15,808 bases of DNA, taken from Rodentolepis nana. Lineage: Eukaryota > Platyhelminthes > Cestoda > Cyclophyllidea > Hymenolepididae. The translations under genes were made by a program, and so were the position numbers. The stretch is from contig UZAE01001022.1 of assembly GCA_900617975.1 (NCBI GenBank), positions 1-15,808 of the forward strand, in the 5' to 3' direction. Below the pieces are notes generated by a model. That model saw only the letters and a program-made list of their open reading frames with translations, did not search any database and was not told where the DNA came from. This document shows positions 1 through 8,426 of this stretch, piece by piece; within the stretch, counting starts at the first letter, position 1; each line of letters starts with the position of its first letter.

Positions 1-155
1 TACCTTTCTACCTTCGTCTTTGAAACACTCTTCTATTCCCCTCCCCTCTCGACTTTCTTTCGCTATGATGTTTCTTCCCCTCTGCGAAGCCCGAAGTCAA
101 CTAAAGGGCTAATGGTAACCATCAAAACGCCAGCTAATTGATATAATCATAAATA
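1..155 (+). repeat. SINE-like dispersed repeat, copy A (3' half)
   Basis: This is the 3' half of the 300-330 bp repeat also seen at 2189-2485, 4315-4641 and 13039-13367. It aligns from the 'ctaccttcgtctttga' block, through the C-rich tract and the 'cctctgcgaagcccgaagtcaact' block, to 'ccatcaaaacgcc' and an AT-rich tail ('cataaataa'). The 5' half is outside the window, so its target-site duplication cannot be tested. It lies antisense in the intron after the last visible DEG/ENaC exon, about 22 bp past that exon's splice donor. Confidence 0.85.
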
Positions 156-177
156 AGCAATTTAGAATGACACTTGC

Positions 178-399
178 CTCTTCATCCGACAATCGCATGA
201 CTTTGTCATGACAGGCCACCGTCTCTGAGACATTGGGTCTACTTAGATTATGACAGAAACCCTGAGTTTCAAGATTGTCAGCCAGGAATAGGGGAACCAT
301 CGAGGTCTCCGAGACACAGCCACACCAACGCTGAATCACAGATGAACGTAGAGCTGCAATACAATTGCTTTTTGTGTACGCCACACTGATAGCTTTACG
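178..399 (-). CDS. DEG/ENaC channel, exon 4 (cysteine-rich thumb region)
   Basis: This is the fourth visible exon of the DEG/ENaC-family sodium channel that starts at 8426. It would encode residues of about 515-588. It contains 'YTKSNC' followed by 'VIQRWCGC', matching the family pattern Y(S/T)xSxC...C...(V/I)xxCxC at the start of the disulfide-rich thumb. Further Cys residues (FC, AC) follow at the usual loose spacing. The acceptor 'AACAG' at 401-400 keeps phase 0, matching exon 3. The donor is AG|GCAAGT at 177-172, a GC-type donor, also phase 0. The cysteine normally found four residues after the first (CxxxC) is Leu (about 531). The preceding P-x-x-x-C segment usual between the palm strand and this motif is absent, so a small exon may have been missed in the 2.4 kb intron. 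The remaining thumb, TM2 and C-terminus are off the left edge. Exon identity is good; the exact acceptor is less sure because its pyrimidine tract is weak. Confidence 0.72.
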
Positions 400-854
400 C
401 TGTTGACTTTTTATGAATGCTCCGACATCGAGGTAGACTATTGGAGGGATGTAATTCTTGCATGGGCGAAAATAAGAATGCAGGCGTTCGTGGATCTAAA
501 CAGGTAGAAAATAGAACAATTTTTTTCGTTATCAAATATTGATTGACAAATATTTGAATCTTGAAAGTAGGCGCACAAAGTCTTTATTCTTAGTGCTGGA
601 ATTCTGTTTCCATTCAATTTGAAAAATTCAATCATGCCCCCCTGGCCTTTCAAAATTATTTTTGTCAATAAAATATATCAGAAAGCGGTACAGTCAATAG
701 ATTTCTGATTTCGTCATTTATATCACGTCTGACTGCTATCTTAATAAAACGGTATGTGTAGGGGAAGGAGGCTGGAGACATTTAATTAACTTTAAAATGA
801 TTATTCCTATAATTGGCGCTTGAAGGTCAAATGAACAACAGAGCAGAGTGCAAA

Positions 855-930
855 ACCAACTGGCTCAGCTGGCGAAAAAGCGTAGATTTTGCGACCTTCA
901 GCTCTGTTTACCAACGCACTAAAAGCTCTC
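855..930 (+). repeat. Degenerate tRNA-like sequence (A box only)
   Basis: The 12 bases TGGCTCAGCTGG at 861-872 match the tRNA/SINE pol III A-box consensus TRGCNNAGYNGG at every position. They are followed by GCGAAAAAGCG, as in a D-arm. About 25-30 bases on, a B box would be expected; 'CCTTCAGCTCTG' at about 895-906 is only a poor match. It is best read as an old tRNA-derived SINE head or chance similarity, not a working tRNA gene. Confidence 0.25.
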
Positions 931-1290
931 AAACAGTCGTCTATCATTGAATTCAGAAGGTTGGACTTATATGACCTTTTCTAGCCTTTTTTGGTGAATA
1001 GGGTTAAAGGCGTGCTGATTATTGTTTCTACTCTTCCGGTTTTAATCTTTCAACGCTTGCAATAACGCACGATCCTCTTTCAAAATAAGCTCCGTTGGCG
1101 CTGGACGCATAAGAGAAGGGAAAACAGTGGGAACATTTTTCTTGAACTCAAAAAATAAGTTGGGCGTTAAGAGGTTAAGGTAAAAATTTGAAGCTCTAGG
1201 ACCTCTAAATTTTCCACATATGAGCCCGTGATTAATACTCCCACCCAGTGCTCGAAGTTAAATACCCCAGTGGTTATACAGTTTTGACAA

Positions 1291-1312
1291 GGGGGGGGGG
1301 GGGGGTGGGTGG
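1291..1312 (+). repeat. Poly-G tract with G-quadruplex potential
   Basis: Fifteen consecutive G are followed by T-GGG-T-GG. A C-rich block (ACCCCCACCCCCC, about 1441-1453) lies about 130 bp to the right and could pair with it or form the complementary structure. Confidence 0.9.
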
Positions 1313-1874
1313 AAAATAGAGAAAATCTAATCTTGGAGGGTCTTCGATACTAGAAAATAGCCTTTTAATCTTTCTTTTTTTACAGTTACTGATTCGCCAT
1401 TAGGAACACATTAACTGTTGAAACCTGCAGTAGAAACACCACCCCCACCCCCCGGTTAATAATCAGGGGTTCACTAAAGAGGAACGCTGATCAACTGTCT
1501 GTCTTGGTCAGAGGGATGGAAGTCTGAGTGCTCAATGGTGACTTATTTTTAGCTGTCAGATATAATTCTACGGGAGTTTTCGAATGGATGATTGCTAGTT
1601 TTGTCAAAGATTTAACAGTAAAATTCATCCCAGTTTGAAGCTATTCAGTCGGGTGATTCCGTACTATCTGAACTGGATCCTTCGATTTCACAACTAGATA
1701 AATTCGCACAAATTCTGAAAACCTGCACGTACCAGCAGAGTTCTTTTTCGTTATGATTGGATGGGATCGTTTCCAACATCCCATCTTTAAAATTCTTCAG
1801 TCAAAGCGAAAGGGAACAAATTTGTAAATAATTTGACAATATCAACGTATCCAAGTCTATAATATAACAATGCT

Positions 1875-1885
1875 GGGGGGGGGGG
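1875..1885 (+). repeat. Poly-G tract (11 G)
   Basis: Eleven uninterrupted G in AT-rich intron DNA, not inside a recognised repeat. Length may be unreliable because homopolymers are hard to sequence. Confidence 0.9.
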
Positions 1886-2034
1886 AACGTGAAAAGTGTC
1901 TCGCCACTTAGAAAAAGGGGAGTATGTGGGAAAGCACACAAAGCCTATGAGATGTAGGAAATGTACAAATACGGGCTACTACGACAAATGATCGGAGTAA
2001 GCAGCCCATTTGCCCATGACCGCACGCCTTCGCC

Positions 2035-2105
2035 AGGAGCGTTAGCGACTCATGATTTCAAGGCCTTTTCTAGCCAATAGCTAAACTGAGCTACCACCAT
2101 TAGTC
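2035..2105 (-). repeat. tRNA-derived SINE head or tRNA pseudogene (degenerate)
   Basis: Read on the minus strand, TAGCTCAGTTTAG (2093-2081) closely fits a pol III A box. CCTTGAAATCATG (2063-2051), 18 bases downstream, resembles a mutated B box (GGTTCAAATCCTG type). The spacing is shorter than in a complete tRNA, and the segment continues into non-tRNA sequence on its 3' side, as expected for an old SINE. No acceptor stem can be formed, so it is not a functional tRNA. Confidence 0.35.
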
Positions 2106-2168
2106 CACTCTGTGTGCAAGCGACTGTGCTTACGCTTGAGCCAGATAAGTTTCGAGTCAAATTCTTGT

Positions 2169-2183
2169 ATATTTGTAGCTTAT
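2169..2183. repeat. Target-site duplication, left copy (repeat B)
   Basis: The 15 bases ATATTTGTAGCTTAT are repeated exactly at 2486-2500 and flank SINE-like copy B. Five unmatched bases lie between this copy and the repeat start at 2189. Confidence 0.85.
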
Positions 2184-2188
2184 AATAT

Positions 2189-2485
2189 GGGGTGTGCGAT
2201 AGACTTACCTCCACGTGGTGCACGTATACTCATACGGCAAAAAGTCTATAAACCGGCAGTTGACTACTGACTTCAAACTACCATCACCCCATTGTATGCT
2301 ATATTCGACTACTTCCACAGTACTCACCTCACCTTTTTTCTACCTTCGTCTTTGAAGCACTCTTCTGTTCCCCCCTCCCCCTCTAGACTTTTTTCCACTT
2401 TGATGTTCCTTCCCCTCTGTGAAGCCTGAAGTCAACTGAAGGGCCATTGATAACCATCAAAACGCCTGCCATTTGATATAAATAA
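2189..2485 (+). repeat. SINE-like dispersed repeat, copy B (full length)
   Basis: This full-length copy starts 'GGGGTGTGCGATAGACTT' and ends in an AT-rich tail ('gatataaataa'). It is flanked by an exact 15 bp target-site duplication, the hallmark of target-primed reverse transcription. Copies B and D share the same 5' end, which argues for a short non-autonomous element rather than randomly 5'-truncated LINE fragments. Internal landmarks are a CACGTGG palindrome near the start, a pyrimidine-rich centre, a C-rich tract and a conserved 'cctctgtgaagc' block. No reading frame is conserved between copies. A clear pol III A box was not found; 'ACTTCAAACTACC' is at best a degraded B box. It lies antisense in DEG/ENaC intron 3. 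Confidence 0.9.
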
Positions 2486-2500
2486 ATATTTGTAGCTTAT
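2486..2500. repeat. Target-site duplication, right copy (repeat B)
   Basis: Exact repeat of the 15 bases at 2169-2183, immediately after the tail of copy B. Confidence 0.85.
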
Positions 2501-2812
2501 TAAAACCCTATTCGAGCAGCATGTCTTCCCTTTTGCTTGTTCGTTGTCCAAGTAAATTATGCAACAGCAACTTCAGTTACAACATATTTAATGATTATGC
2601 TTTTTTTGGCATTAAAACATTGAATCAGTTTTATGAAACCGGTTTGGTTGTGTGAATCAACATTGAGTTTGAACTGCTTGTGGAGACAAACCCTTATTAG
2701 AACCCTTCCTCAAGGTTAATATTTGTGAAATAGACCTAACCTTACCAGTAATGACTATGAGAATTTAAATCACTTAACAAAGTTAAAATTAAAATTAAAG
2801 CAGGTAACTCAC

Positions 2813-3022
2813 GAATTGCGAGAGAGTGACCACAATTTGCTGTCCATATCGGACAGAAGTACGAACCACTGATCGAGCATCGCCTGTGGAAGGCAAATCT
2901 CTACCGGAAATGACCGACATGTCATTCCTTGCAACATCATGGAGCAAAACTTGCATTCCATCCATTTCGCTGGCCAAACCGGCATCTTCCTCGTTAATGG
3001 AGCCCGTGTGATCAGTCCAACC
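2813..3022 (-). CDS. DEG/ENaC channel, exon 3 (extracellular palm region)
   Basis: This exon of exactly 70 codons (residues about 445-514) is bounded by acceptor TTTCTTACAG at 3032-3023 and donor GTGAGT at 2812-2807. Both ends are phase 0, matching the end of exon 2. It contains 'GMQVLLHDVARNDMS' (about 466-480), equivalent to the family's G-(I/L)-x-V-x-(I/L)-H-x strand of the palm domain, followed by a segment ending in a beta-like 'QQIVVTLSQF'. In DEG/ENaC channels (ASIC, ENaC, pickpocket) this part lies outside the cell, between the finger and the thumb. The usual P-P/Y-x-x-C sequence that should follow is not in the exon. Family assignment is firm because it joins exon 2 in frame; subfamily is not resolved. 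Confidence 0.85.
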
Positions 3023-4206
3023 CTGTAAGAAATCGATTAGCAATTGGTTAATAATTACAAAAATGTAACCACTATGCTTTCCAATGGCGCATTAGGAGCC
3101 AGGAAGCACTATAGCTTCATGATAAATAAAGGTGAATTTCTCGATTAAACTCTCAGAACTGTTTAGGTACAAGATGTTGGGGATTAATTGTGAAGGTCTC
3201 ATAAATAAGAAGAATAATTAGTTGGTGATTACATAATTTAATAGGGTTAAAATATTGAGAATGAGGTATGCTCTAAATAAGCGTCTTTCACACCCTCAAT
3301 TAGGTCCAGGAGTCTGGAACAGGCCGGTTATACACTTTCCATCGAAGGGTCCCAAAGTCGCTTAAATGCTGTCCAGAAATCGGTTGGCCCCAGCGATTAG
3401 CGTCTTTCTTCACAAGGCTTAATAAATGAATTAGATCCTATCTTATGGAAAAATTGGAGGTTGAACATTGAAATGGGTGTAGTCGTGAAATTTGGCTCAG
3501 TCGTCCGTGACTTCAACTGAGGTTTGGATGGAGCCGAATTCTGCCACTGCTATACATTTGGTCAATTAGTGGCTCCCTTTGTTCGCTATCCATGGCTCAA
3601 CTATTGCATTGGTCAGAGATTTCATGAAGAAATTTGAACTCAACCTGAGCTCCTCTTTAAAAAGGCAAAGCCAGACACCACATCGCATAAACTTTTCCAC
3701 GAGAAGTGGAAGAGCTTTATGGAAGATACTGAAACATTATACTCTTATTTCTGGCGACAAAGCCTCTGACATCTCGTACAGCAGATTTTCGTGGAAATCA
3801 TCTCTTAATTTTCAGTAATTCTAGCAAAATTAGATTTTAGGGGTTAAATCCCTCTATAATTCACGTATGAGAAGTGACCCATACCGTTGTAAAAAAGTTT
3901 AAACCATTTGAACATCAATTCTGTGTCACGAAAACACGAAGATACTCCTTATTGGCGTATACTAATTAATTTACTTACTTATAGCTTGGTTGTTACTGCT
4001 TATTTGGGTATTTACTCATTAAAGTTTATGAGTTCTAAACGCTCCCAGATACTGAAGATGTATCCGTGTAGATTGATCTGTGTATTTTGTAACTTTTCAT
4101 TACCAATTTTTCTCGTTTCCTGGCAGTCCTTGCCTTCCAAAACTGTAATCAGCTGTCTTTCGTTTGCTCTCATAACCAATGGTCCAATCGGGGCAGTGGG
4201 AACCGA

Positions 4207-4222
4207 GGGGGGGGGGGGGGGG
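4207..4222 (+). repeat. Poly-G tract (16 G)
   Basis: Sixteen uninterrupted G, about 90 bp before repeat copy C and outside its matched part. The true length is uncertain because of the homopolymer. Confidence 0.9.
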
Positions 4223-4314
4223 AAGTGAGCATATCTGATAAAATGCCGTTCTCACGCTTCGTTATATGCGAAAATGATATAAATTTGTTCTTTTATCATG
4301 GCTATATTGCGCAC

Positions 4315-4641
4315 ATGTGGAGTGCGAGTTTGGCTTACTCCCATGTGGTGCACTCTGTCCAACGTATACTCACATATCAAAAAAGTATATAAACAGGCAG
4401 TTGATTCCAAACTACCACGATCCCACTGTATGACATATTCGACCACTTTCACGGTATTCACCTTACCCCACCCCCTACCTTTGTTTCTGTCTGTCTGTCT
4501 GTCTCTTTTACATCTGTAAATTACTCCATTGTTTCTTCCCCCCCCCCCCCCACGACTTTTGTGACTTTGATATTCCTCCCCTCTGTGAAGCTCGAAGTCA
4601 ACAAAAGAGCCAATGATAACTATCATAAAACCCGCCTTTTT
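4315..4641 (+). repeat. SINE-like dispersed repeat, copy C (diverged)
   Basis: This is a more diverged, near full-length copy. Matching blocks include 'gtggtgcactctgtccaacgtatactcac', the 'ttccaaactaccacgatccca' segment, 'tattcgacca' and 'cctctgtgaagctcgaagtcaac'. It has gained a (TCTG)n stretch at 4486-4504 and a run of 14 C at 4538-4551, where the other copies have a shorter mixed C/T tract. No target-site duplication is visible and the AT tail is lost, consistent with greater age. It is antisense in DEG/ENaC intron 2. Confidence 0.8.
4486..4504 (+). repeat. (TCTG)n microsatellite
   Basis: About four and a half TCTG units inside repeat copy C. Copy D has only 'tgtctgtccgcctc' here, so this is a local expansion within the element. 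Confidence 0.85.
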
Positions 4642-5379
4642 GCATTGACGATGTCTCATACCCCACAAATCCCAATTGCCAATCGACGAACTCTTGTCGA
4701 TCGCTCACCAACGAACAAAAGACAAAATCTGTCACCCCCGCCCCTCTTATCGCACATCAGCAGGCATGGTGGCACATCACGAGTCCACTCGTCCAGTGCC
4801 TACATTTTCTGCCATCCCACTTTCAGCATCGCGTGTTCCTTACTGAAACCCAATAGCCATGAGGAAGATCATTCATTTTGTATGAGCATTTCACGGCAAA
4901 AGTTAGCTCAGCCCGAAAAGTCGTTTCATTTTTGGGCTAAGACCTGCTTTAAATCGCTTTGTTTTTAACGAATTCCACCGAATATATAGTTTCGACCTCT
5001 GACCTTGGGACAAGCCATTCTGTCAATGAAGTGTACGTGTTGGCACCCAACGTTCACATTGTGAATGTCATAATGCTGGCAATCAGAGGAACGAACAATA
5101 CAATTCGCTTGCACTGCGTATTGGGGGTTTAGTTAATGAATAGAAATTACAATTATTGGCCCAGGTAATCTGATCTGATCTTCATTTGTCAATTAATAAA
5201 ATTTTCTTAAGACCATTAACTCTAGAAAGGTTTGGAATTAAAAGTTTCTGCATGAAGATGTCAATTTTAAGTTTCGTTAAAAGTTAGCTAAATCAAACGG
5301 ATCTAATATATTTCAACAGCTACCATTCAGTTTCCTTTTTGTTCTTTGACATTTAATTTAAAGCGAAAAATAAACTAAC

Positions 5380-5980
5380 TTGATAGAGGCTAGCATCAGC
5401 GTCAACATGAAGCAAGGCTGGAAGTGTTGTTCTATTGTACGGTCTTCTAAAAATCAAATGAAGCCCTGCTCTTGAACCAGCTCTTTTAACCCTTTTCATA
5501 TCCATGCGGATTTGAAAACACTGATATTTCGCTGGATGAGTAATCACGACAGGAGATCTAGGCCATTTTATCGACTTCGGCATTTGAAAGGTGGTCTTAA
5601 GGTACTCATTTCTGATGTCTAGTGAAGTATTCAGGTAGCCATAGGTTCTACCAGGATCCAAAATCCAATCGGCGAAGCCAAGGAAGATTCCTGAATTCGA
5701 TGAATCATTCTTTCCACTATAGCCATCTCCGGTACCAACAAGAATCTCTCCCTCATCTGATGAATTTTTATGTAATTCTGGACAGGCTCTTCCATTGAAT
5801 TGACAGGCCACGAAGTACTCTCCCCACTTGACGTGAAGATCTGGAGTAGTTGCATAGATGGGGAAAAAGGAGTATTTTGTTCTTTGACGCCAGTCCCCTT
5901 CGAGCTGCGGAAATACATCATGATCAGGAGTACTTGTGTTTGGTGCCATTTGAGTCCAATTTTGAGCGAATCCTGTGAAT
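5380..5980 (-). CDS. DEG/ENaC channel, exon 2 (extracellular finger and palm)
   Basis: The second exon encodes residues 245-444. The acceptor TTACTTGTTCAG (AG at 5982-5981) supplies one base to complete the Glu codon begun in exon 1, and the donor GTTAGT at 5379 leaves phase 0. It contains 'FVACQFNGRAC' (about 300-310), matching the DEG/ENaC motif (F/L)xxCxFxGxxC. It also has 'YQCFQ' (about 396-400), the equivalent of the GxCYTFN strand, and 'AGSRAGLHLIF' (about 411-421), matching the G-x-x-x-G-L-x-(L/I) strand. The extracellular N-glycosylation sequons (NWT, NTS, NSS, NDS, NRT) fit its location. About 88 residues separate the CxFNGxxC motif from the next Cys, far more than in ASIC-type channels, where roughly 20 is usual, so this channel has an expanded finger region. 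An in-frame stop occurs 8 codons past the donor, so the splice is required. Confidence 0.88.
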
Positions 5981-7695
5981 CTGAACAAGTAATGAAGTGG
6001 TGTGGATGAAGAATCTTAGATAAAGTCTATCTGAATTTTTAAACGCATTAATACCTATGACATGAAAATTGTAAGCACTGACGTCCACAATCTACCTTAT
6101 ATTGAAATAGCTTTATGACGCGTGAGGTTATTAACTTGATCATTTGATAAAAAAAGCTGAATAGGTTTTACAAACCATTCCAATTACTCCGTCGATCGAT
6201 AAAAACCGAATATTGCTGATATGGGATTATTCATCAACCCGGGGCCAAAGAATACACACTTTATTTTGGAACACGAAAGAGTGAATTATTCAGTAAATAA
6301 ACCGCTGAAAACCGCTTCTTGAAACCAATCGAAGTAAGATAATTTTGGTAACCCGACTTTAACACCAACTCTAAATCAATCCTCACCCCCTCACCCACAT
6401 TGAAAGGACTGTTTAAATAAGCGCATCGATACATAAAATTGGTAATTTCGCACAATTCTAATAAATTAAAAGGGTTTGAAAGTGTATACTCTCATAAATG
6501 AGGTCAATTTTTAAAACTTGCCGGGCAATATAAGTTGATTTAAGAGTTAAAATCACGCGTATACTGTATCATCTGGGATTTCTCTGAATGGTACTTCACA
6601 AGTTTCTTAATTACTCTCCTCTACTTGCACAAATACTCTCGAATATTGATTGAACTTAACATAGCATCATTACTATTACGCTTGTACAAACAAATTATTC
6701 ACTACAAGTAGGGATTACCAAACTATGATGACTCATCCCAACTTCTCGCTCTGGTTAAGTAATACGGACGATGTTGAGTCAGGCGTCACTTTCGAGTGAT
6801 TCCATATTTGTCCCGCAATCAATGATGATCCTTTACTTCACATTTCCCTCTCAATCATGCAGGCCTAATGAGACAATTTAAATCCTTGTGAATTGGTTGA
6901 AAGGGCTTCCTTTTCTCCTACCTTATAGTTCATTCAAGGCAACATTTTATGCCTAAGGAGACGTACGATAAAAAAAGCAAATAATACATTGAGTAGCGTA
7001 GAGCGTTGGCGATATTTCGGCTTCTCTAACACTACTACTGTGTCCTCTAGCAATTTCTTCAAAACCAATGAAGTAAAGCGAAATTTGCAAAATTATGTTA
7101 AGACAAGCAGCCACTGGGACCTTTCATTTCTAATTACGATCCCAGTGTCCCCAAACATGCTACCGAATTCCCTTCAAATACTGCCTCATTAGCTTTAACC
7201 AGATGGCCAATCCACCTCGTAACCCAACTTGCACATAAACAAGTGCAATTTTTTAATGAAGCAGTAAGGAGAAACCCTTGTTGATTTGGGAAGTTTTCTT
7301 TCAAGGCGTATTTTAGGTTATCAGTTCAGTTGCTATTATTGGCTACTCACTATTGAGCTGGAGTTAATATAGCGTTCTCAAAATGAGACGTAAAGCGCAT
7401 CTTTCTAACAAATAGACGAAATCAAAGAGCAAATTCCAAGGTAATTTTAAGGCATCCACTCTTCATAAACTGTTAAGGTTAATATTTAAACTAATACAAA
7501 ATCTGCATGTTAAAAAAGAACAGGGTATGCTATTATTGCATACAGAGGTTGGATAAATGAGTTAAAGTAATCCTAATGACAAATGTGTTATCAAAATCAG
7601 CGTATCAAACGAGAAGTCTGATTTTAAAGCGCATGATATAATATAGTGGGCCAAGGTGAATGCGGAAGCATTTAATAGATCAAACAGTAGCTTAC
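5981..7695 (-). other. DEG/ENaC intron 1
   Basis: The 1715 bp intron runs from donor GTAAGC at 7695-7690 to acceptor AG at 5982-5981. I see no repeat copy, RNA gene or coding segment in it; open frames up to 67 codons look like chance. Confidence 0.7.
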
Positions 7696-8426
7696 TCATC
7701 GAGGACACCAGATTCCGTTAACTGAGCCATTGAGAAGGGACTATCCGGGCACACCGTAATGGCCGGAAAGTGAAATTCACTGGCATCTTTAACGATCACT
7801 GTGTTTATTGGTCTGTTAAGAAAAATGAAAACCATTTTTAAAACACATATCCAGCAGAGAACACACATCAGCGCCAACATTAGGAAAACAAGAATTTTTT
7901 TCCAGCCCACAGGCGTTTCTGCAAGAACATCCACACCGTGAAACGTGGTTCTATCCGCCCATACCATTAACTTTGCTTTCACTCTTTCATACTTCAGTGC
8001 ATCTTTCTCCGCTCGAGAAAGCATATTCATTTCTGGATCCTTCTTACGTCGAAACCACTTGCCCAAATTAAATTTTGATCGAGGTTTTGATCTAGTGCCT
8101 TCTTCCTTTAAGTTATTCCTATTCGTCTCTGAGTCCGTAGTATTGTCTGTTTGTGTCACAGTTTCAACATCTCCAAGAGTATTCAAATTCAATTTTCCGG
8201 AAGATGACACATCAGAAGTGCTATAAGTTGGTCCCCGATTTTGGTTTGAATCTTCAACAAGAGTTGGAAAAGTATCACTTAAAGAACTGTCATTCCTTCG
8301 ATAGTCGAAAGTTACAGAAGACGTATTTGATATAGTAGTGGAAGATAATTTTGTTTTATCATTAGCAAAACTACGAGTGGACGTTTCTTCATTTGTAGTT
8401 TGGTCATATTTAAGCCGTCTCGGCAT
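7696..8426 (-). CDS. DEG/ENaC (pickpocket/ASIC-like) sodium channel, exon 1: N-terminus and TM1
   Basis: The first coding exon of a DEG/ENaC-family cation channel; trimeric members conduct Na+ in sensory neurons and epithelia and are often amiloride-sensitive. It encodes 243 residues plus two bases. Residues 1-120 are a Ser/Thr/Asn-rich cytoplasmic tail, followed by a basic stretch (KWFRRKKD). 'TTFHGVDVLAE' carries the conserved His-Gly gating motif at 163-164. TM1 is about 178-203. 'FPAITVCPDSPFS' (220-232) is the family's post-TM1 FPAxTxC signature. The ATG at 8426 has A at -3, and the frame is open for 28 codons upstream without another Met, so an upstream spliced exon is possible but not needed. 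The donor is GA|GTAAGC at 7695, phase 2, which joins exon 2 to give Glu244. The tail of about 160 residues before the HG motif is long for the family. Expression and the activating stimulus cannot be read from the sequence. Confidence 0.9.

Larger units (their letters stand above)
400..2812 (-). other. DEG/ENaC intron 3
   Basis: The intron runs from donor GTGAGT at 2812-2807 to acceptor AG at 401-400. It holds SINE-like copy B (2189-2485), two degenerate tRNA-like promoter boxes (861-872 and 2081-2093), and G-rich or C-rich tracts at 1291-1312, 1439-1453 and 1875-1885. I found no convincing extra channel exon in it, although one short exon is expected from the family alignment. Confidence 0.6.
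3023..5379 (-). other. DEG/ENaC intron 2
   Basis: The intron is bounded by donor GTTAGT at 5379-5374 and acceptor AG at 3024-3023, 2357 bp. It holds SINE-like copy C and the 16-G tract at 4207-4222. Apart from these I see nothing recognisable in 3023-4200 or in 4645-5379; open frames there have no family resemblance. Confidence 0.65.

Noticed and set aside
1622..1756. Plus-strand open frame of 44 codons with protein-like composition (SELDPSISQLDKFAQIL)
   Set aside because: Too short, no recognised family, no convincing donor or acceptor pair, and no relation to the minus-strand channel.
3579..3818. Plus-strand 79-codon open frame in DEG/ENaC intron 2
   Set aside because: No domain resemblance; lies antisense in an intron whose flanking exons join in phase.
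3908..4228. Plus-strand 106-codon open frame ending in a poly-Gly stretch
   Set aside because: The Gly run is only the 16-G homopolymer; the remainder is low-complexity AT-rich translation without motifs.
4252..4968. Overlapping open frames on both strands over repeat copy C
   Set aside because: They lie largely over the repeat, whose other copies do not keep any of these frames.
5631..6009. Alternative open frames overlapping DEG/ENaC exon 2 (both strands)
   Set aside because: Shadows of the real exon, which has family motifs and matching splice phases.
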